Notes under the pieces: generated by a model
Databases searched by the model: none
Seen by the model: only the letters and a program-made list of their open reading frames with translations
Told to the model about the DNA's origin: nothing
Translations under genes and position numbers: made by a program
In this document: in pieces, positions 27,387 to 36,896 of the stretch
Layout of the letters: each line of letters opens with the position of its first letter
Position numbering within the stretch: the first letter of the stretch is position 1
Source: Acinetobacter pittii ATCC 19004 = CIP 70.29
Lineage (GTDB): Bacteria; Pseudomonadota; Gammaproteobacteria; Pseudomonadales; Moraxellaceae
DNA length: 64,000 nucleotides
Reading direction: 5' to 3'
NCBI RefSeq assembly: GCF_000369045.1
Contig: NZ_KB849786.1
Span: forward strand, 975,906 to 1,039,905

Positions 27387-29009
27387 ATGAATATTGTACA
27401 AGACAAAAATATGCTTCCTGATGATCAATGGATTGACGTTTGTGCACTCGATGATTTAACCCCAAACACTGGTGCGGGTGCACTAGTGGGTGGCCAAGCG
27501 GTAGCAATTTTTCGTGTAGGACATGAAAAACGTGTTTACGTGCTGAGTAATAAAGATCCGTTTAGCCAAGCGAATGTGATGAGCCGCGGCATTATTGGTG
27601 ATTTACAAGGTGAGCGTGTCATTGCATCGCCAATCTATAAACAACATTTTAGTTTGGCAACGGGCCGTTGTTTAGAAGATAAAGACCAAAAATTGGCAGT
27701 TTATCCGAGCAAAATTGTTGATGGCCGTGTTTGGGTCAATGCGGTGCCGCAAAAAACTTATATTACCAATACAGGTGTATCACAAGACAAACTTAAACTG
27801 GTGCTGATCGGGAATGGTTTGGCAGGGATGCGTTGTCTAGAAGATTTACTGGATATGGCACCAGACCGTTATGAAGTTACGGTGATTGGTGAAGAACCAT
27901 GGGGGAACTATAACCGTATTATGTTGTCTCCGGTTTTATCGGGTGAAAAAACCATTGAAGACATTATGTTGCATCCACCAAAGTGGTATGACGATAAAGG
28001 CATTAAATTTATTGCCGGTGATAAAGCCGTAAAAATTGATCGTCCACGTAAAGTGGTTTACACCGAAAAAGGTCAGACAGTTGATTATGATCGTTTGATT
28101 CTGGCAACAGGCTCGGCACCATTTATTCCACCAGTTCAAGGTGTTGACTTAAAGGGTGTGTTAACTTTCCGCGATATTTATGACGTCAACACCATGATTG
28201 AGTACTGCGATTCAAAAACCAATGCAGTGGTGATTGGTGGCGGTTTACTCGGTTTAGAAGCGGCGTATGGTTTAAAACAACGCGGTATGAATGTCACAGT
28301 ATTGCATTTGATGGACCGTATTATGGAACGTCAACTTGATGGTCGTGCGAGCCAGTTATTACGTCATAGCATTGAACAAAAAGGTATTCAAATCATTACC
28401 GAAGCCAATACAGAAGCGTTAATTGGTGATGAAAACGGACATGTGAAGCAAATCCGTTTGAAAGATGGCACAGTGTTAGATGCAGACCTTGTGGTGTTCG
28501 CCGTGGGCATTCGTCCAAATATTGCTTTGGCACAAAGTGCTGGTTTACGTTGCAATCGCGGTGTATTGGTGAATGACACCATGCAAACATTTGACCCAAG
28601 TATTTACGCGGTGGGTGAGTGTATTGAACACCGTGGTCAAACTTTTGGTTTAGTTGAGCCATTATGGGGCCAAGCTTTTATTTGCGCGACCCATTTAGCA
28701 GAGCACGGCAGCTTAACTTTTAAAGCACCCACTGTGCCGACTCAGTTAAAAGTCAGTGGTGTCGATGTATTCTCGGCTGGTAATTTTGAGCCGAAAGATG
28801 ATTATGAAGACATTATCCTGAACGATGAAAAACGCCAGATTTATAAGCGTATTATCATTCAAAGCGATCGGGTAATCGGTGCAGTATTGTTTGGTGATAC
28901 TGAAGATGGCATGTGGTATGCAGAGTTAATTGCAGACCAAACCCCTGTTTCTTCATTTAGAAATAAACTGCTATTTGGTCGAGATTTTGCATTAAAAAAT
29001 GCAGGCTAA
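27387..29009 (+). CDS. nirD: NirD-like small subunit fused to a FAD/NAD(P)H oxidoreductase
   Basis: 540 residues. The first 115 or so form a NirD-type Rieske fold (WIDVCALDDLTPNTGAGALV, VNAVPQ) without the CxH / CxxH iron ligands, as usual for NirD. From about residue 135 a complete FAD-dependent pyridine nucleotide oxidoreductase follows (LVLIGNGLAGMRCLEDL, AVVIGGGLLGLEAAYGLK, YAVGECIEH), similar to the NirB N-terminus and to NasB/NasC-type reductases. A likely reading is that NirD serves NirB while the fused reductase feeds electrons from NAD(P)H to NasA, which lacks its own reductase. AAAGGAGAG precedes the ATG. Confidence 0.85.
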   Translation: MNIVQDKNMLPDDQWIDVCALDDLTPNTGAGALVGGQAVAIFRVGHEKRVYVLSNKDPFSQANVMSRGIIGDLQGERVIASPIYKQHFSLATGRCLEDKDQKLAVYPSKIVDGRVWVNAVPQKTYITNTGVSQDKLKLVLIGNGLAGMRCLEDLLDMAPDRYEVTVIGEEPWGNYNRIMLSPVLSGEKTIEDIMLHPPKWYDDKGIKFIAGDKAVKIDRPRKVVYTEKGQTVDYDRLILATGSAPFIPPVQGVDLKGVLTFRDIYDVNTMIEYCDSKTNAVVIGGGLLGLEAAYGLKQRGMNVTVLHLMDRIMERQLDGRASQLLRHSIEQKGIQIITEANTEALIGDENGHVKQIRLKDGTVLDADLVVFAVGIRPNIALAQSAGLRCNRGVLVNDTMQTFDPSIYAVGECIEHRGQTFGLVEPLWGQAFICATHLAEHGSLTFKAPTVPTQLKVSGVDVFSAGNFEPKDDYEDIILNDEKRQIYKRIIIQSDRVIGAVLFGDTEDGMWYAELIADQTPVSSFRNKLLFGRDFALKNAG

Positions 29010-29027
29010 ATAGGGAAAGGAGCAGTT

Positions 29028-31808
29028 ATGAATAGTATTCCAAGCGTTGAAGTCGATAGCTCCGATCATGTTGCAAAAACAATCAAAACAACATGTCCAT
29101 ATTGTGGGGTGGGTTGCGGTGTTAGCGTAAACGTCCAACAAAAACCTCAAGGACCTCTGGTACAAGTTGAGGGGGATGCTGAGCATCCTTCCAACTTTGG
29201 ACGCTTATGTATTAAAGGTAGCCGTCTTGCGGATACTTTGGGGTTAGAAACACGTCTACTTCAACCGATGTTTGGTCGTAAGCCACATCGGACTGTAACC
29301 ACTTGGGATGCGGCAATCAATAAAATTGCCGATAAATTCCAATCTTGTATCGATCAATATGGTCGTGACAGCATTGCATTTTATGTTTCAGGTCAGCTTT
29401 TGACTGAAGACTATTATGTGGTGAATAAGTTTGTAAAAGGCTATTTGGGTACTGCAAATATCGACACCAACTCACGCCTTTGTATGTCATCTGCGGTGGC
29501 AGGTCACAAACGCAGCTTTGGTGAAGACCTTGTGCCAGCAAGTTATGAAGATTTTGAACATGCAGACATGGTGGTTTTGGTTGGTTCCAATACCGCATGG
29601 TGCCATCCTGTGCTGTATCAGCGGATTATGCAGGCTAAAAGCCACAATCCAGATATGTTTGTTGTGGTGATTGATCCACGTTTTACCAGTACTTGTGAAC
29701 AAGCGGATTTACATTTACCGATTTTACCGGGCCAAGATGTCGCATTGTTCAACGGTCTATTCCAATATCTATATCAAAATGGTCATGCCGATCAGGCCTT
29801 TGTAAATACCTATACTGAAGGTTTGCAAGATGTTTTGGTAAGTAGTCAGCCAGAAAGTGATATTGAATATGTTGCCAAACGTAGTGGTATTTCTTTAGAC
29901 AAATTACAGCAGTTCTTTGAGAAATTTGCGCAGACTGAAAAAGTAATCACGCTATTTTCAATGGGTGTGAATCAATCAAGTCAGGGTGTAAATAAAGCCA
30001 ACAGCATTATTAACTGCCATTTACTAACAGGCAAAATTGGTAAGCTCGGCGCTGCACCATTCTCAATGACAGGCCAGCCCAATGCAATGGGTGGCCGTGA
30101 AGTAGGTGGCTTAGCCAACATGCTAGCGGCACACATGGATTTAGATAACACACTACATCAAAAAGTAGTGCAAACTTTTTGGGACAGCCCATTTATTGCA
30201 ACTCAAGCTGGTTTGAAAGCAGTTGATTTATTTAATGCGGTTGAAGCTGGAAAAATTAAAGCCATCTGGATTATGGCAACTAATCCAGTGGTGAGTTTGC
30301 CAGATGCCGATCAGGTGAAACGTGCATTAGAGAAATGTGAATTGGTCGTTGTGTCAGATATCTGTACCGATACGGATACTACAGCTTACGCCGATATTTT
30401 GCTTCCAGCTTTAGGTTGGGGCGAAAAAGATGGAACCGTTACTAACTCTGAGCGTCGTATTTCACGTCAGCGCGCATTCTTACCTGCGCCGGGTGAAGCA
30501 AAAGCAGATTGGTGGTCTGTTAGTCAAGTCGCGAAAAAATTAGGCTTTAATGGTTTTGACTTTGCGAGTGCAAGTGACATCTTTAATGAGCATGCAGCGC
30601 TATCTGCACAAGACAATGCAGACATGGATATGCGAGAAGAGAGTAATAATTTTCGTTATTTCAACTTGAAAGGTTTAATGAACCTAAGTAATGCTGAGTA
30701 CGATGCTCTACAACCAGTGCAATGGCCAGTATGGAATAAAACCCAAGACGCTAAAGCCGTTCAACAACTGTTTGGCAAGGGCCAGTTTAGTCATAAAAAT
30801 GCCAAGGCAAAACTAATTCCGACTGTTGCAATTGATCCGGTACATGCAGTTTCAGAAGATTATCCGCTCATTTTGAACACGGGACGTATTCGTGATCAAT
30901 GGCACACCATGACTCGTACTGGTTTGTCACCAAATTTGAGCAGTCACCGCGCTGAACCATTCTGTGAGATTCATCCAAGTGATGCCTTGAAATTTGGTGT
31001 ACGCGACCAAGGCTTAGTAGAAGTTCGTTCGAAATGGGGCAGTTGTGTACTACGTGTGACCTTCTCATCGGGGGTACGTCGTGGGCAAATTTTTGCACCG
31101 ATTCACTGGACTGAACAGGTTGCATCCGACGCCCGCATTGGTAAAGTCGTTAATCCAGAAGTTGATGCAATTTCAGGTGAACCTGAGTTCAAACATACGC
31201 CTGTAATCATTCAGCCGTTCTATACCACTTTGCAGGGCGTGCTCTATATTCGTGAAGGATACGATTCGCATATTCAAGAATCGCTACATCACTGTGCATG
31301 GTGGACCAAGGTCAAAATGGTTAAAACCAACCGTTATGAACTTGCAGACCGCCAAACTTTTCACGATACTCAAAAGAATCTGAAAAGCTTTTTACCATTT
31401 GCCGATGAAACCTTTGAATGGTTAAGCATAGAAGATATCTCTTCACAACTGAGCCATAGCGTTATTTTGAAAGATGGCATTGTAATTGCAAGTCTATATA
31501 TTGCACCGCCAGATTTATTGCCAGACCGTGATTGGGTAGCGAGTCTGTTTAAACGAGAACGTTTGAGCGCCTTGCACCGAAAAGCTTTACTAGCGGGTAT
31601 GCCAATGTCGGCTACTAATAATGATGGGCCTTTAGTGTGTAGTTGTTTTAAAGTAGGTAAGAATAAAATTATCGACGTGATAAAAACACAAAACATTACC
31701 CATGAAAAACAGGTTACTGCATGTTTAAAAGCAGGTGGGAACTGTGGTTCATGTTTACCTGAGATTCGTGGCTTGATTAAAGCTTGCCAGCAAGAGGTGG
31801 AAGTGTGA
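29028..31808 (+). CDS. nasA: Assimilatory nitrate reductase, catalytic subunit
   Basis: 926 residues of the molybdopterin bis-guanine dinucleotide family; it reduces nitrate to nitrite in the cytoplasm (no Tat signal). An N-terminal [4Fe-4S] site has C23, C26 and C30 in CPYCGVGC plus LCIKGS. The Mo-site region SRLCMSSAVAGHKR follows, then the NasA-typical GQPNAMGGREVGGLAN. A C-terminal BFD-like [2Fe-2S] domain (CSCFKVGK ... CGSCLPEI) fits the class that takes electrons from a separate reductase. GGAAAGGAG precedes the start. It overlaps mobA by four bases. Confidence 0.95.
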   Translation: MNSIPSVEVDSSDHVAKTIKTTCPYCGVGCGVSVNVQQKPQGPLVQVEGDAEHPSNFGRLCIKGSRLADTLGLETRLLQPMFGRKPHRTVTTWDAAINKIADKFQSCIDQYGRDSIAFYVSGQLLTEDYYVVNKFVKGYLGTANIDTNSRLCMSSAVAGHKRSFGEDLVPASYEDFEHADMVVLVGSNTAWCHPVLYQRIMQAKSHNPDMFVVVIDPRFTSTCEQADLHLPILPGQDVALFNGLFQYLYQNGHADQAFVNTYTEGLQDVLVSSQPESDIEYVAKRSGISLDKLQQFFEKFAQTEKVITLFSMGVNQSSQGVNKANSIINCHLLTGKIGKLGAAPFSMTGQPNAMGGREVGGLANMLAAHMDLDNTLHQKVVQTFWDSPFIATQAGLKAVDLFNAVEAGKIKAIWIMATNPVVSLPDADQVKRALEKCELVVVSDICTDTDTTAYADILLPALGWGEKDGTVTNSERRISRQRAFLPAPGEAKADWWSVSQVAKKLGFNGFDFASASDIFNEHAALSAQDNADMDMREESNNFRYFNLKGLMNLSNAEYDALQPVQWPVWNKTQDAKAVQQLFGKGQFSHKNAKAKLIPTVAIDPVHAVSEDYPLILNTGRIRDQWHTMTRTGLSPNLSSHRAEPFCEIHPSDALKFGVRDQGLVEVRSKWGSCVLRVTFSSGVRRGQIFAPIHWTEQVASDARIGKVVNPEVDAISGEPEFKHTPVIIQPFYTTLQGVLYIREGYDSHIQESLHHCAWWTKVKMVKTNRYELADRQTFHDTQKNLKSFLPFADETFEWLSIEDISSQLSHSVILKDGIVIASLYIAPPDLLPDRDWVASLFKRERLSALHRKALLAGMPMSATNNDGPLVCSCFKVGKNKIIDVIKTQNITHEKQVTACLKAGGNCGSCLPEIRGLIKACQQEVEV

Positions 31809-32434
31809 ATAAGGGATATCCCGTAACTGATTTGGTCATTTTGGCGGGTGGACAAGCCCGCCGTATGAATGGTTTAAATAAGCTGTTGCAGCAATTTGAT
31901 GGCGATACGCAACTACTCAAAATTCATCAAAAACTAAAGTCATCTGTATCTGAAATTTGGGTAAATAGTCATCGTGATTATTCGATTTATCAAAGTATTG
32001 TGCCTGATATTAAGTGTTTTCAAGATGATGCTTCCGGTTTTTTCGGCCCACTTATGGGCATGAAAAGCGCATGGTCACATGTAAAAGCAGATTATGTTTT
32101 GTGTATTCCCTGTGATGTGACGTATATACCTACGCAAGTCGTTGCGAAATTACACAGCGCACTACGCAAAAATAAACAAGCTCAGGCAGCCTATGTTTCA
32201 ATTAATGGGGATGCTTTATACCCATTTTGCTTATTAAAGCGTGAAAGCCTGCTTACGATAAGAGAGCAAATTGACAAACAACGATTAAGTTTAAAAGAGT
32301 GCTTTAAGCTTTTACATGCACAAGTCGCCGTATTTCAAAAACAAAACTTATTTTTTCATAGCATTAACTCTTTGGATGAGCTTCAACAATATAAACAAAT
32401 CAATGCTTTTAAAGAGATATTTACCGCGAGTTAA
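31805..32434 (+). CDS. mobA: Molybdenum cofactor guanylyltransferase
   Basis: 209 residues from GTG 31805, which overlaps the nasA TGA stop (GTGA) and has AGAGG upstream. MobA joins GMP to Mo-molybdopterin to give the guanine dinucleotide form used by NasA. The nucleotidyltransferase motif LAGGQARRMNGLNK is present near the N-terminus, followed by FQDDASGFFGPLMGM and LCIPCDVTYIP. It is slightly longer than E. coli MobA (194). Location at the end of the nitrate operon ties cofactor maturation to enzyme synthesis. Confidence 0.9.
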   Translation: MNKGYPVTDLVILAGGQARRMNGLNKLLQQFDGDTQLLKIHQKLKSSVSEIWVNSHRDYSIYQSIVPDIKCFQDDASGFFGPLMGMKSAWSHVKADYVLCIPCDVTYIPTQVVAKLHSALRKNKQAQAAYVSINGDALYPFCLLKRESLLTIREQIDKQRLSLKECFKLLHAQVAVFQKQNLFFHSINSLDELQQYKQINAFKEIFTAS

Positions 32435-32498
32435 ACATTAGATTCTATCAATTTACAAACTAAAGTGATGTTATAAACAAATTTAAAATGATGCGTTC

Positions 32499-32527
32499 TT
32501 GACTATCTAATATATAAGTTCTATTTT
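32499..32527 (+). promoter_or_regulatory. Candidate sigma-70 promoter of the molybdopterin oxidoreductase
   Basis: TTGACT and TATTTT are separated by 17 bases, placing transcription start near 32534, about 49 bases ahead of the chosen ATG. It would make the gene independent of the nitrate operon. Confidence 0.45.
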
Positions 32528-32582
32528 GGAACCTGTTGTTTTAATTCTAGCTAGATGTATAAAAATAAACGGAGCCAGAAAA

Positions 32583-34856
32583 ATGATGGACGCAGCTCAG
32601 CAAAGTAAAACAGATGTGACCGCATGTATCTTATGTTCTAGAAACTGCGGTTTGAGTGTCGAAATTAAAGATAACCAGTTTGTCAAAATTAAAGGTGATT
32701 CCGAACATCCTTTTTCTCAAGGTTACATTTGTCAAAAAGCTGCCAGATTACAGCATTACCAGCAACACGCAGACCGTTTGACCACACCTTTGAAACGTCA
32801 ACCTGATGGATCATTTCAAGAAGTAAGTTGGGATGTTGCCATACAAGAAATTGCTGATCGATTAGTGCAGATTAGAGATGATTTTGGTGGGACTGCTTTT
32901 GCTTCGGTTGGGGGCGGCGGTCAGGGTAACCACCTCGGCGCAGCGTATGGCCGACAGCTTTTGCTGGCCATGAAAAGTTATTATGCTTACAACTCACTTG
33001 CCCAAGAAAAAACGGGTGATTTTTGGCTCAATGGACGTTTGTTTGGTAGTCAGGCTTGCCATACCACAGAAGATGTTGAATATGCAGATTATGTACTTTT
33101 CATTGGAACAAATCCTTTTCAGGCACATGGTATCCCTAACGCCCGAGACACGCTAAAACATATTAAGAAAGATCCGAACCGAACCATGGTGGTGTTTGAC
33201 CCGCGTGTTACCGAAACGGCCAAACAAGCAGATATCCATGTGCAATTAAAACCGGGGACAGATGCTTTTTTAATGTCGGCCATGATTGCGATCATTATTA
33301 AAGAAAAGCTTTATGATGCAGCATTCATTGAGCAGCACACACAAGGTTTTGAAGACGTAAAAACAGCATTTAGTCGTGTGCCGATTGAAGACTATATTGC
33401 CAAAGCAGATGTTCCAGTCGATTTGATTTACCAGGTAGTTCGAGATTTTGCCAAGGCAAAAAGAGGCTGTGTACGTATCGATTTAGGTATTCAACATACT
33501 TTAAATACTACCTTAAACGGGTATTTAGAAAAACTACTGTACTTACTGACTGGAAACTTTGGAAAGCAGGGTACCAATAATTTACATACCATGTTTATTC
33601 CAATCTTAAGTGATACAGATGAAAGAAAGCCGAAATATAGACGGAGTGTTTACCATAAAATGTTCCCCATTTCTGGGTTTTTCCCGCCTAATATTTTACC
33701 CGATGAAATCTTAAAAGCAGGGGAAAAGCGAGTTCGTGCTGTGTTTGTAGATAGTTGTAATCAACTATTAACTTATCCTGATACACCAGCTTATGAGGAA
33801 GCATTTAAAGCATTAGATTTGTTGGTTGTGGTGGATGTTGCGATGACAGAAACCGCTAGGCTTGCGGACTACATTTTGCCAGCGCATACCCAGTTTGAAA
33901 AATGGGAATTTACTGGTTTTAATTTGGAATTTCCTAAAAATGGTTTTCACCTACGTCATCCTGTATTGGCCGCTCAAACGAATACTTTGCCAGAGGCAGA
34001 AATTTATACACGATTACTTGAAGCCATGCAGGTGATTCCAAAACGCTTTCCAATTTTAGAAAAAATAGCTGCGGTCGACTCGAAAAAAACAGCCTATTTA
34101 CCTTACTTGTTGGCATTGGGACTTACTTTTGCACGAAATAAAAAATACATTCCTTTTGCAGCCTCAATTCTCTATCGCACTTTAGGTAAACACTTAGAAA
34201 AATCAGCTGGTTCAGTTGCTTTTTTATTACCACTGTCGATTCAATATGCTGTTTTACACACAAAAGCGGTACGCCGTGCAGGTTACAAAGGTAACCCTTT
34301 AACTTTAGGTGTTCATTTATTTGAACAAATTTTAAAGCAGCGGTCAGGTATGGTGTTATCGCAACATGAATATGATGAAGTCTGGAAACTGGTAGCTTAT
34401 AAAGATAAGAAAATACGTCTAGCTATTCCAGAGATGTTAAATGAGCTCGCAAGATTGAAAAGCCATAAAGTTAATGTTGAAGAATTTCCATTCATACTTT
34501 TATCAGGTGAGCGACGTAGCTATAACGCCAATCAAATTTACCGTGATCCAGCTTGGCGAAAAGTAGATGCTGAAGGAGCTTTACGAATTCATCCTGAAGA
34601 TGCAGAAGCCTTAAGTGTGGCTGTGGGTGATCAAATCAAATGTATCTCACAACATGGAGAAATTCAGGTTACTGTAGATTTTGATGAGGGAATGCGAAAA
34701 GGAGTTGTTTCGCTTCCACATGGTTATGGCATGCGCTTTCAAGGTGGAGGACCTATTGGACCACAATTAAACATGCTCATTTCTGGTGAGCATTGTGACC
34801 CTTTATCTAAAACACCGTACCATAAATATGTACCCATCCGTTTAGAAAAGTGCTAG
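32583..34856 (+). CDS. Cytoplasmic molybdopterin oxidoreductase of unknown substrate
   Basis: 757 residues from ATG 32583 (GGAG eight bases upstream). It belongs to the DMSO reductase/formate dehydrogenase superfamily: N-terminal [4Fe-4S] ligands in CILCSRNC and YICQKAARL, LFIGTNPFQAHGIPNARDTL, VVFDPRVTETAKQADIHVQLKPGTDAFL, and a C-terminal cofactor-binding domain (RSYNANQIYRDPAWRK, VSLPHGYGMRFQGG). No Tat signal is seen. No iron-sulfur or membrane partner gene is adjacent; instead it lies between mobA and moaA. The active-site Mo ligand is not a recognisable Cys or SeCys of formate dehydrogenases. The substrate cannot be assigned. Confidence 0.82.
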   Translation: MMDAAQQSKTDVTACILCSRNCGLSVEIKDNQFVKIKGDSEHPFSQGYICQKAARLQHYQQHADRLTTPLKRQPDGSFQEVSWDVAIQEIADRLVQIRDDFGGTAFASVGGGGQGNHLGAAYGRQLLLAMKSYYAYNSLAQEKTGDFWLNGRLFGSQACHTTEDVEYADYVLFIGTNPFQAHGIPNARDTLKHIKKDPNRTMVVFDPRVTETAKQADIHVQLKPGTDAFLMSAMIAIIIKEKLYDAAFIEQHTQGFEDVKTAFSRVPIEDYIAKADVPVDLIYQVVRDFAKAKRGCVRIDLGIQHTLNTTLNGYLEKLLYLLTGNFGKQGTNNLHTMFIPILSDTDERKPKYRRSVYHKMFPISGFFPPNILPDEILKAGEKRVRAVFVDSCNQLLTYPDTPAYEEAFKALDLLVVVDVAMTETARLADYILPAHTQFEKWEFTGFNLEFPKNGFHLRHPVLAAQTNTLPEAEIYTRLLEAMQVIPKRFPILEKIAAVDSKKTAYLPYLLALGLTFARNKKYIPFAASILYRTLGKHLEKSAGSVAFLLPLSIQYAVLHTKAVRRAGYKGNPLTLGVHLFEQILKQRSGMVLSQHEYDEVWKLVAYKDKKIRLAIPEMLNELARLKSHKVNVEEFPFILLSGERRSYNANQIYRDPAWRKVDAEGALRIHPEDAEALSVAVGDQIKCISQHGEIQVTVDFDEGMRKGVVSLPHGYGMRFQGGGPIGPQLNMLISGEHCDPLSKTPYHKYVPIRLEKC

Positions 34857-34979
34857 AAATAAAGTAGGGCATATAAAAGGTTGACGCCGCACTGATTTTA
34901 TAAAGCTTTAAAGTTTGAGCTAAAACGGTACGGTCGAAATTTCAAATACAGCCCAAAAAGTTATGGATGATAAATAGAA

Positions 34980-34997
34980 TTGGAACAAATTTTGCAA
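34980..34997 (+). promoter_or_regulatory. Sigma-54 promoter of the moa operon
   Basis: TTGGAACAAATTTTGCAA has GG (34982) and GC (34994) ten bases apart and a TTTTGCA -12 element. Start would be near 35007, about 88 bases before moaA. No clear NtrC palindrome is visible just upstream. Confidence 0.65.
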
Positions 34998-35094
34998 TAA
35001 AGATCAAAGCACTACTAAGGCGCAATTTTAAAAGTTTAATTGCTCATAATCAGTGCTTGCAATATTTGAACTGTTCTCGATATGAGTGCAAATA

Positions 35095-36126
35095 ATGAAA
35101 CAATATCACTCTGAAACTGCGCCAATGCTTTTGCAAGATCAATATGGGCGCATCAAGCGAAAGTTACGTATTTCAGTAACTGATCGCTGTAATTTTAAGT
35201 GTGTGTATTGCATGCCTGAACATCCTGAATGGCTAAATAAACAAGATTTGCTTAGTTTTGAGGCGCTCATTCAATTTTGCAGTTTTATGGTGCAACAAGG
35301 TATTGAAAGCATCCGTATTACGGGTGGTGAACCATTAATGCGTCAAGGTATTGTTCATTTCGTTCGCGATTTACAAGCTTTAAAAGCATTAGGTCTAAAA
35401 CGCATTTCAATGACCACCAATGGACATTATCTTGCAAAATACGCTCAGCAATTAAAAGATGCTGGTCTAGATGATTTAAATATTAGTCTAGATAGCCTAG
35501 ATCCGATTCAATTTAAAGAGCTCACTAAGAAAAAGTTAGAACCAGTTCTTGAGGGTATTCAAGCTGCAAAAGATGCAGGGCTACCTTTTAAAATTAACTG
35601 CGTGTTAATGAAAGATAAAAATGACGATCAAATCCTACCGATGGTGAAATGGTCTATCGCCAATCATATTCCGCTACGTTTTATTGAATTTATGCCACTT
35701 GATGGTGATGCACTTTGGTCAAATAGAGATGTGGTGAGTGAAGCTGAAATTTTACAAGCGTTGCAACCACATTATTCAGTACAAGTGATTGAGCAGCAAC
35801 ATGAGCCAGCACGCCAATATTTACTTAACAATAGCTACGCGCTAGGCATCATTTCTACCATTACTCATTCATTTTGCCATCAATGTGACCGTATACGACT
35901 AACGGCACAAGGTGAACTCTATAACTGTCTCTTTGCCCCGCAGGGTTTAAATATTAAGCCACAGCTTCAAACGCTGGTAAGTAAACAACGTACACCGGAA
36001 TACGACATGTATATCCAAAATTTAAAGAATTTGGTCCATCCTTATATTTGGCATAAAGCTAAAGGCTTTCATGCCTTACAACATCAACAAACCCGTAAAA
36101 TCAGTATGCATATGCTTGGGGGATAA
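35095..36126 (+). CDS. moaA: GTP 3',8-cyclase (molybdenum cofactor step 1)
   Basis: 343 residues. Radical SAM enzyme converting GTP to 3',8-cH2GTP. The SAM cluster is CxxxCxxC (C32, C36, C39 in CNFKCVYC), the second cluster uses the C-terminal CHQCDRIRLT ... YNCLF cysteines, and the protein ends in the conserved Gly-Gly. RITGGEPLMRQG and MTTNGHYL are also typical. ATG 35095 is preferred over a GTG three codons upstream. It starts a tight operon moaA-moaD-moaE-moaCB-moeA behind a predicted sigma-54 promoter. Confidence 0.96.
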   Translation: MKQYHSETAPMLLQDQYGRIKRKLRISVTDRCNFKCVYCMPEHPEWLNKQDLLSFEALIQFCSFMVQQGIESIRITGGEPLMRQGIVHFVRDLQALKALGLKRISMTTNGHYLAKYAQQLKDAGLDDLNISLDSLDPIQFKELTKKKLEPVLEGIQAAKDAGLPFKINCVLMKDKNDDQILPMVKWSIANHIPLRFIEFMPLDGDALWSNRDVVSEAEILQALQPHYSVQVIEQQHEPARQYLLNNSYALGIISTITHSFCHQCDRIRLTAQGELYNCLFAPQGLNIKPQLQTLVSKQRTPEYDMYIQNLKNLVHPYIWHKAKGFHALQHQQTRKISMHMLGG

Positions 36127-36381
36127 ATGCAGCAATCTATCCAAATTAAAATCGAATCATTTGGTGCAATTGAAAAATTGCTTCCACAAAATCTTTCGTT
36201 AGTTTTCCCCACCGATATTTTAGTTAAAGATGTCTTAGATGAAATTGTTTCATTGCATCCAGAATGTACACAGGCCATGGAAAAATGTGCATGCGCTATT
36301 GGCGATAATGTCATAACCAGGCAATCTGCCTTAAATCAGCCATGTACTTTGGTTTTATTATCACCAGTTGCAGGAGGGTAA
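36127..36381 (+). CDS. moaD: Molybdopterin synthase small subunit
   Basis: 84 residues with a ubiquitin-like fold ending in VAGG; the terminal Gly-Gly is thiocarboxylated and donates sulfur to make molybdopterin. It begins immediately after the moaA stop. Its final codons (GCAGGAGGG) double as the ribosome binding site of moaE three bases later. Confidence 0.93.
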   Translation: MQQSIQIKIESFGAIEKLLPQNLSLVFPTDILVKDVLDEIVSLHPECTQAMEKCACAIGDNVITRQSALNQPCTLVLLSPVAGG

Positions 36382-36384
36382 GTC

Positions 36385-36873
36385 ATGCGAGATTTTGCAC
36401 GTATTCAAGAGCAGGCTTTAAGCCTAGATATCTTTGATCCGATTCAATCTTTTCCAGAATGTGGTGGTATCGATATTTTTATGGGTACGGTTCGTAACCA
36501 TCATGAAGGTAAAGCTGTTAAAGCACTAAAATATACCTCGTATAAACCGCTTTCTGAAAAAATGATACGTGAAATTGAACTGGAAATTGAGAAAAAGTAT
36601 CAGGTATCTTATGTGCGAGTGGTTCATCGAATTGGATATCTGGATGTCGGTGAAACAGCCATTATTGCAATTGCGTATGCAGCCCATCGCCGTGAAGCTT
36701 TTCAGGCATGTGAGGAAGCGGTCGAACGGGTAAAGCATGAAGTACCTGTCTTTAAAGAAGAGTTTTTTACAGATGGCACAAGTCATTATGTAGAGGGCTG
36801 TTGTATTCGTAAGGATGCACCGCACGACCACAAACATCACCATCATCATGCCGGCCATGAGCACTCACACTGA
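36385..36873 (+). CDS. moaE: Molybdopterin synthase catalytic subunit with His-rich tail
   Basis: 162 residues. The catalytic core (GGIDIFMGTVRNHHEGKAVKAL, YVRVVHRIGYLDVGE, CEEAVERVKHEVPVFKEEFF) covers about 1-140 and transfers sulfur from MoaD to cyclic pyranopterin phosphate. The last 16 or so residues (HDHKHHHHHAGHEHSH) are almost all histidine, an addition beyond the E. coli protein that could bind nickel, zinc or copper. Copper is known to occupy molybdopterin before Mo insertion, so a metal role is conceivable but unproven. Confidence 0.94.
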   Translation: MRDFARIQEQALSLDIFDPIQSFPECGGIDIFMGTVRNHHEGKAVKALKYTSYKPLSEKMIREIELEIEKKYQVSYVRVVHRIGYLDVGETAIIAIAYAAHRREAFQACEEAVERVKHEVPVFKEEFFTDGTSHYVEGCCIRKDAPHDHKHHHHHAGHEHSH

Positions 36874-36896
36874 AATAAGCAAGACTAGGATAAATA

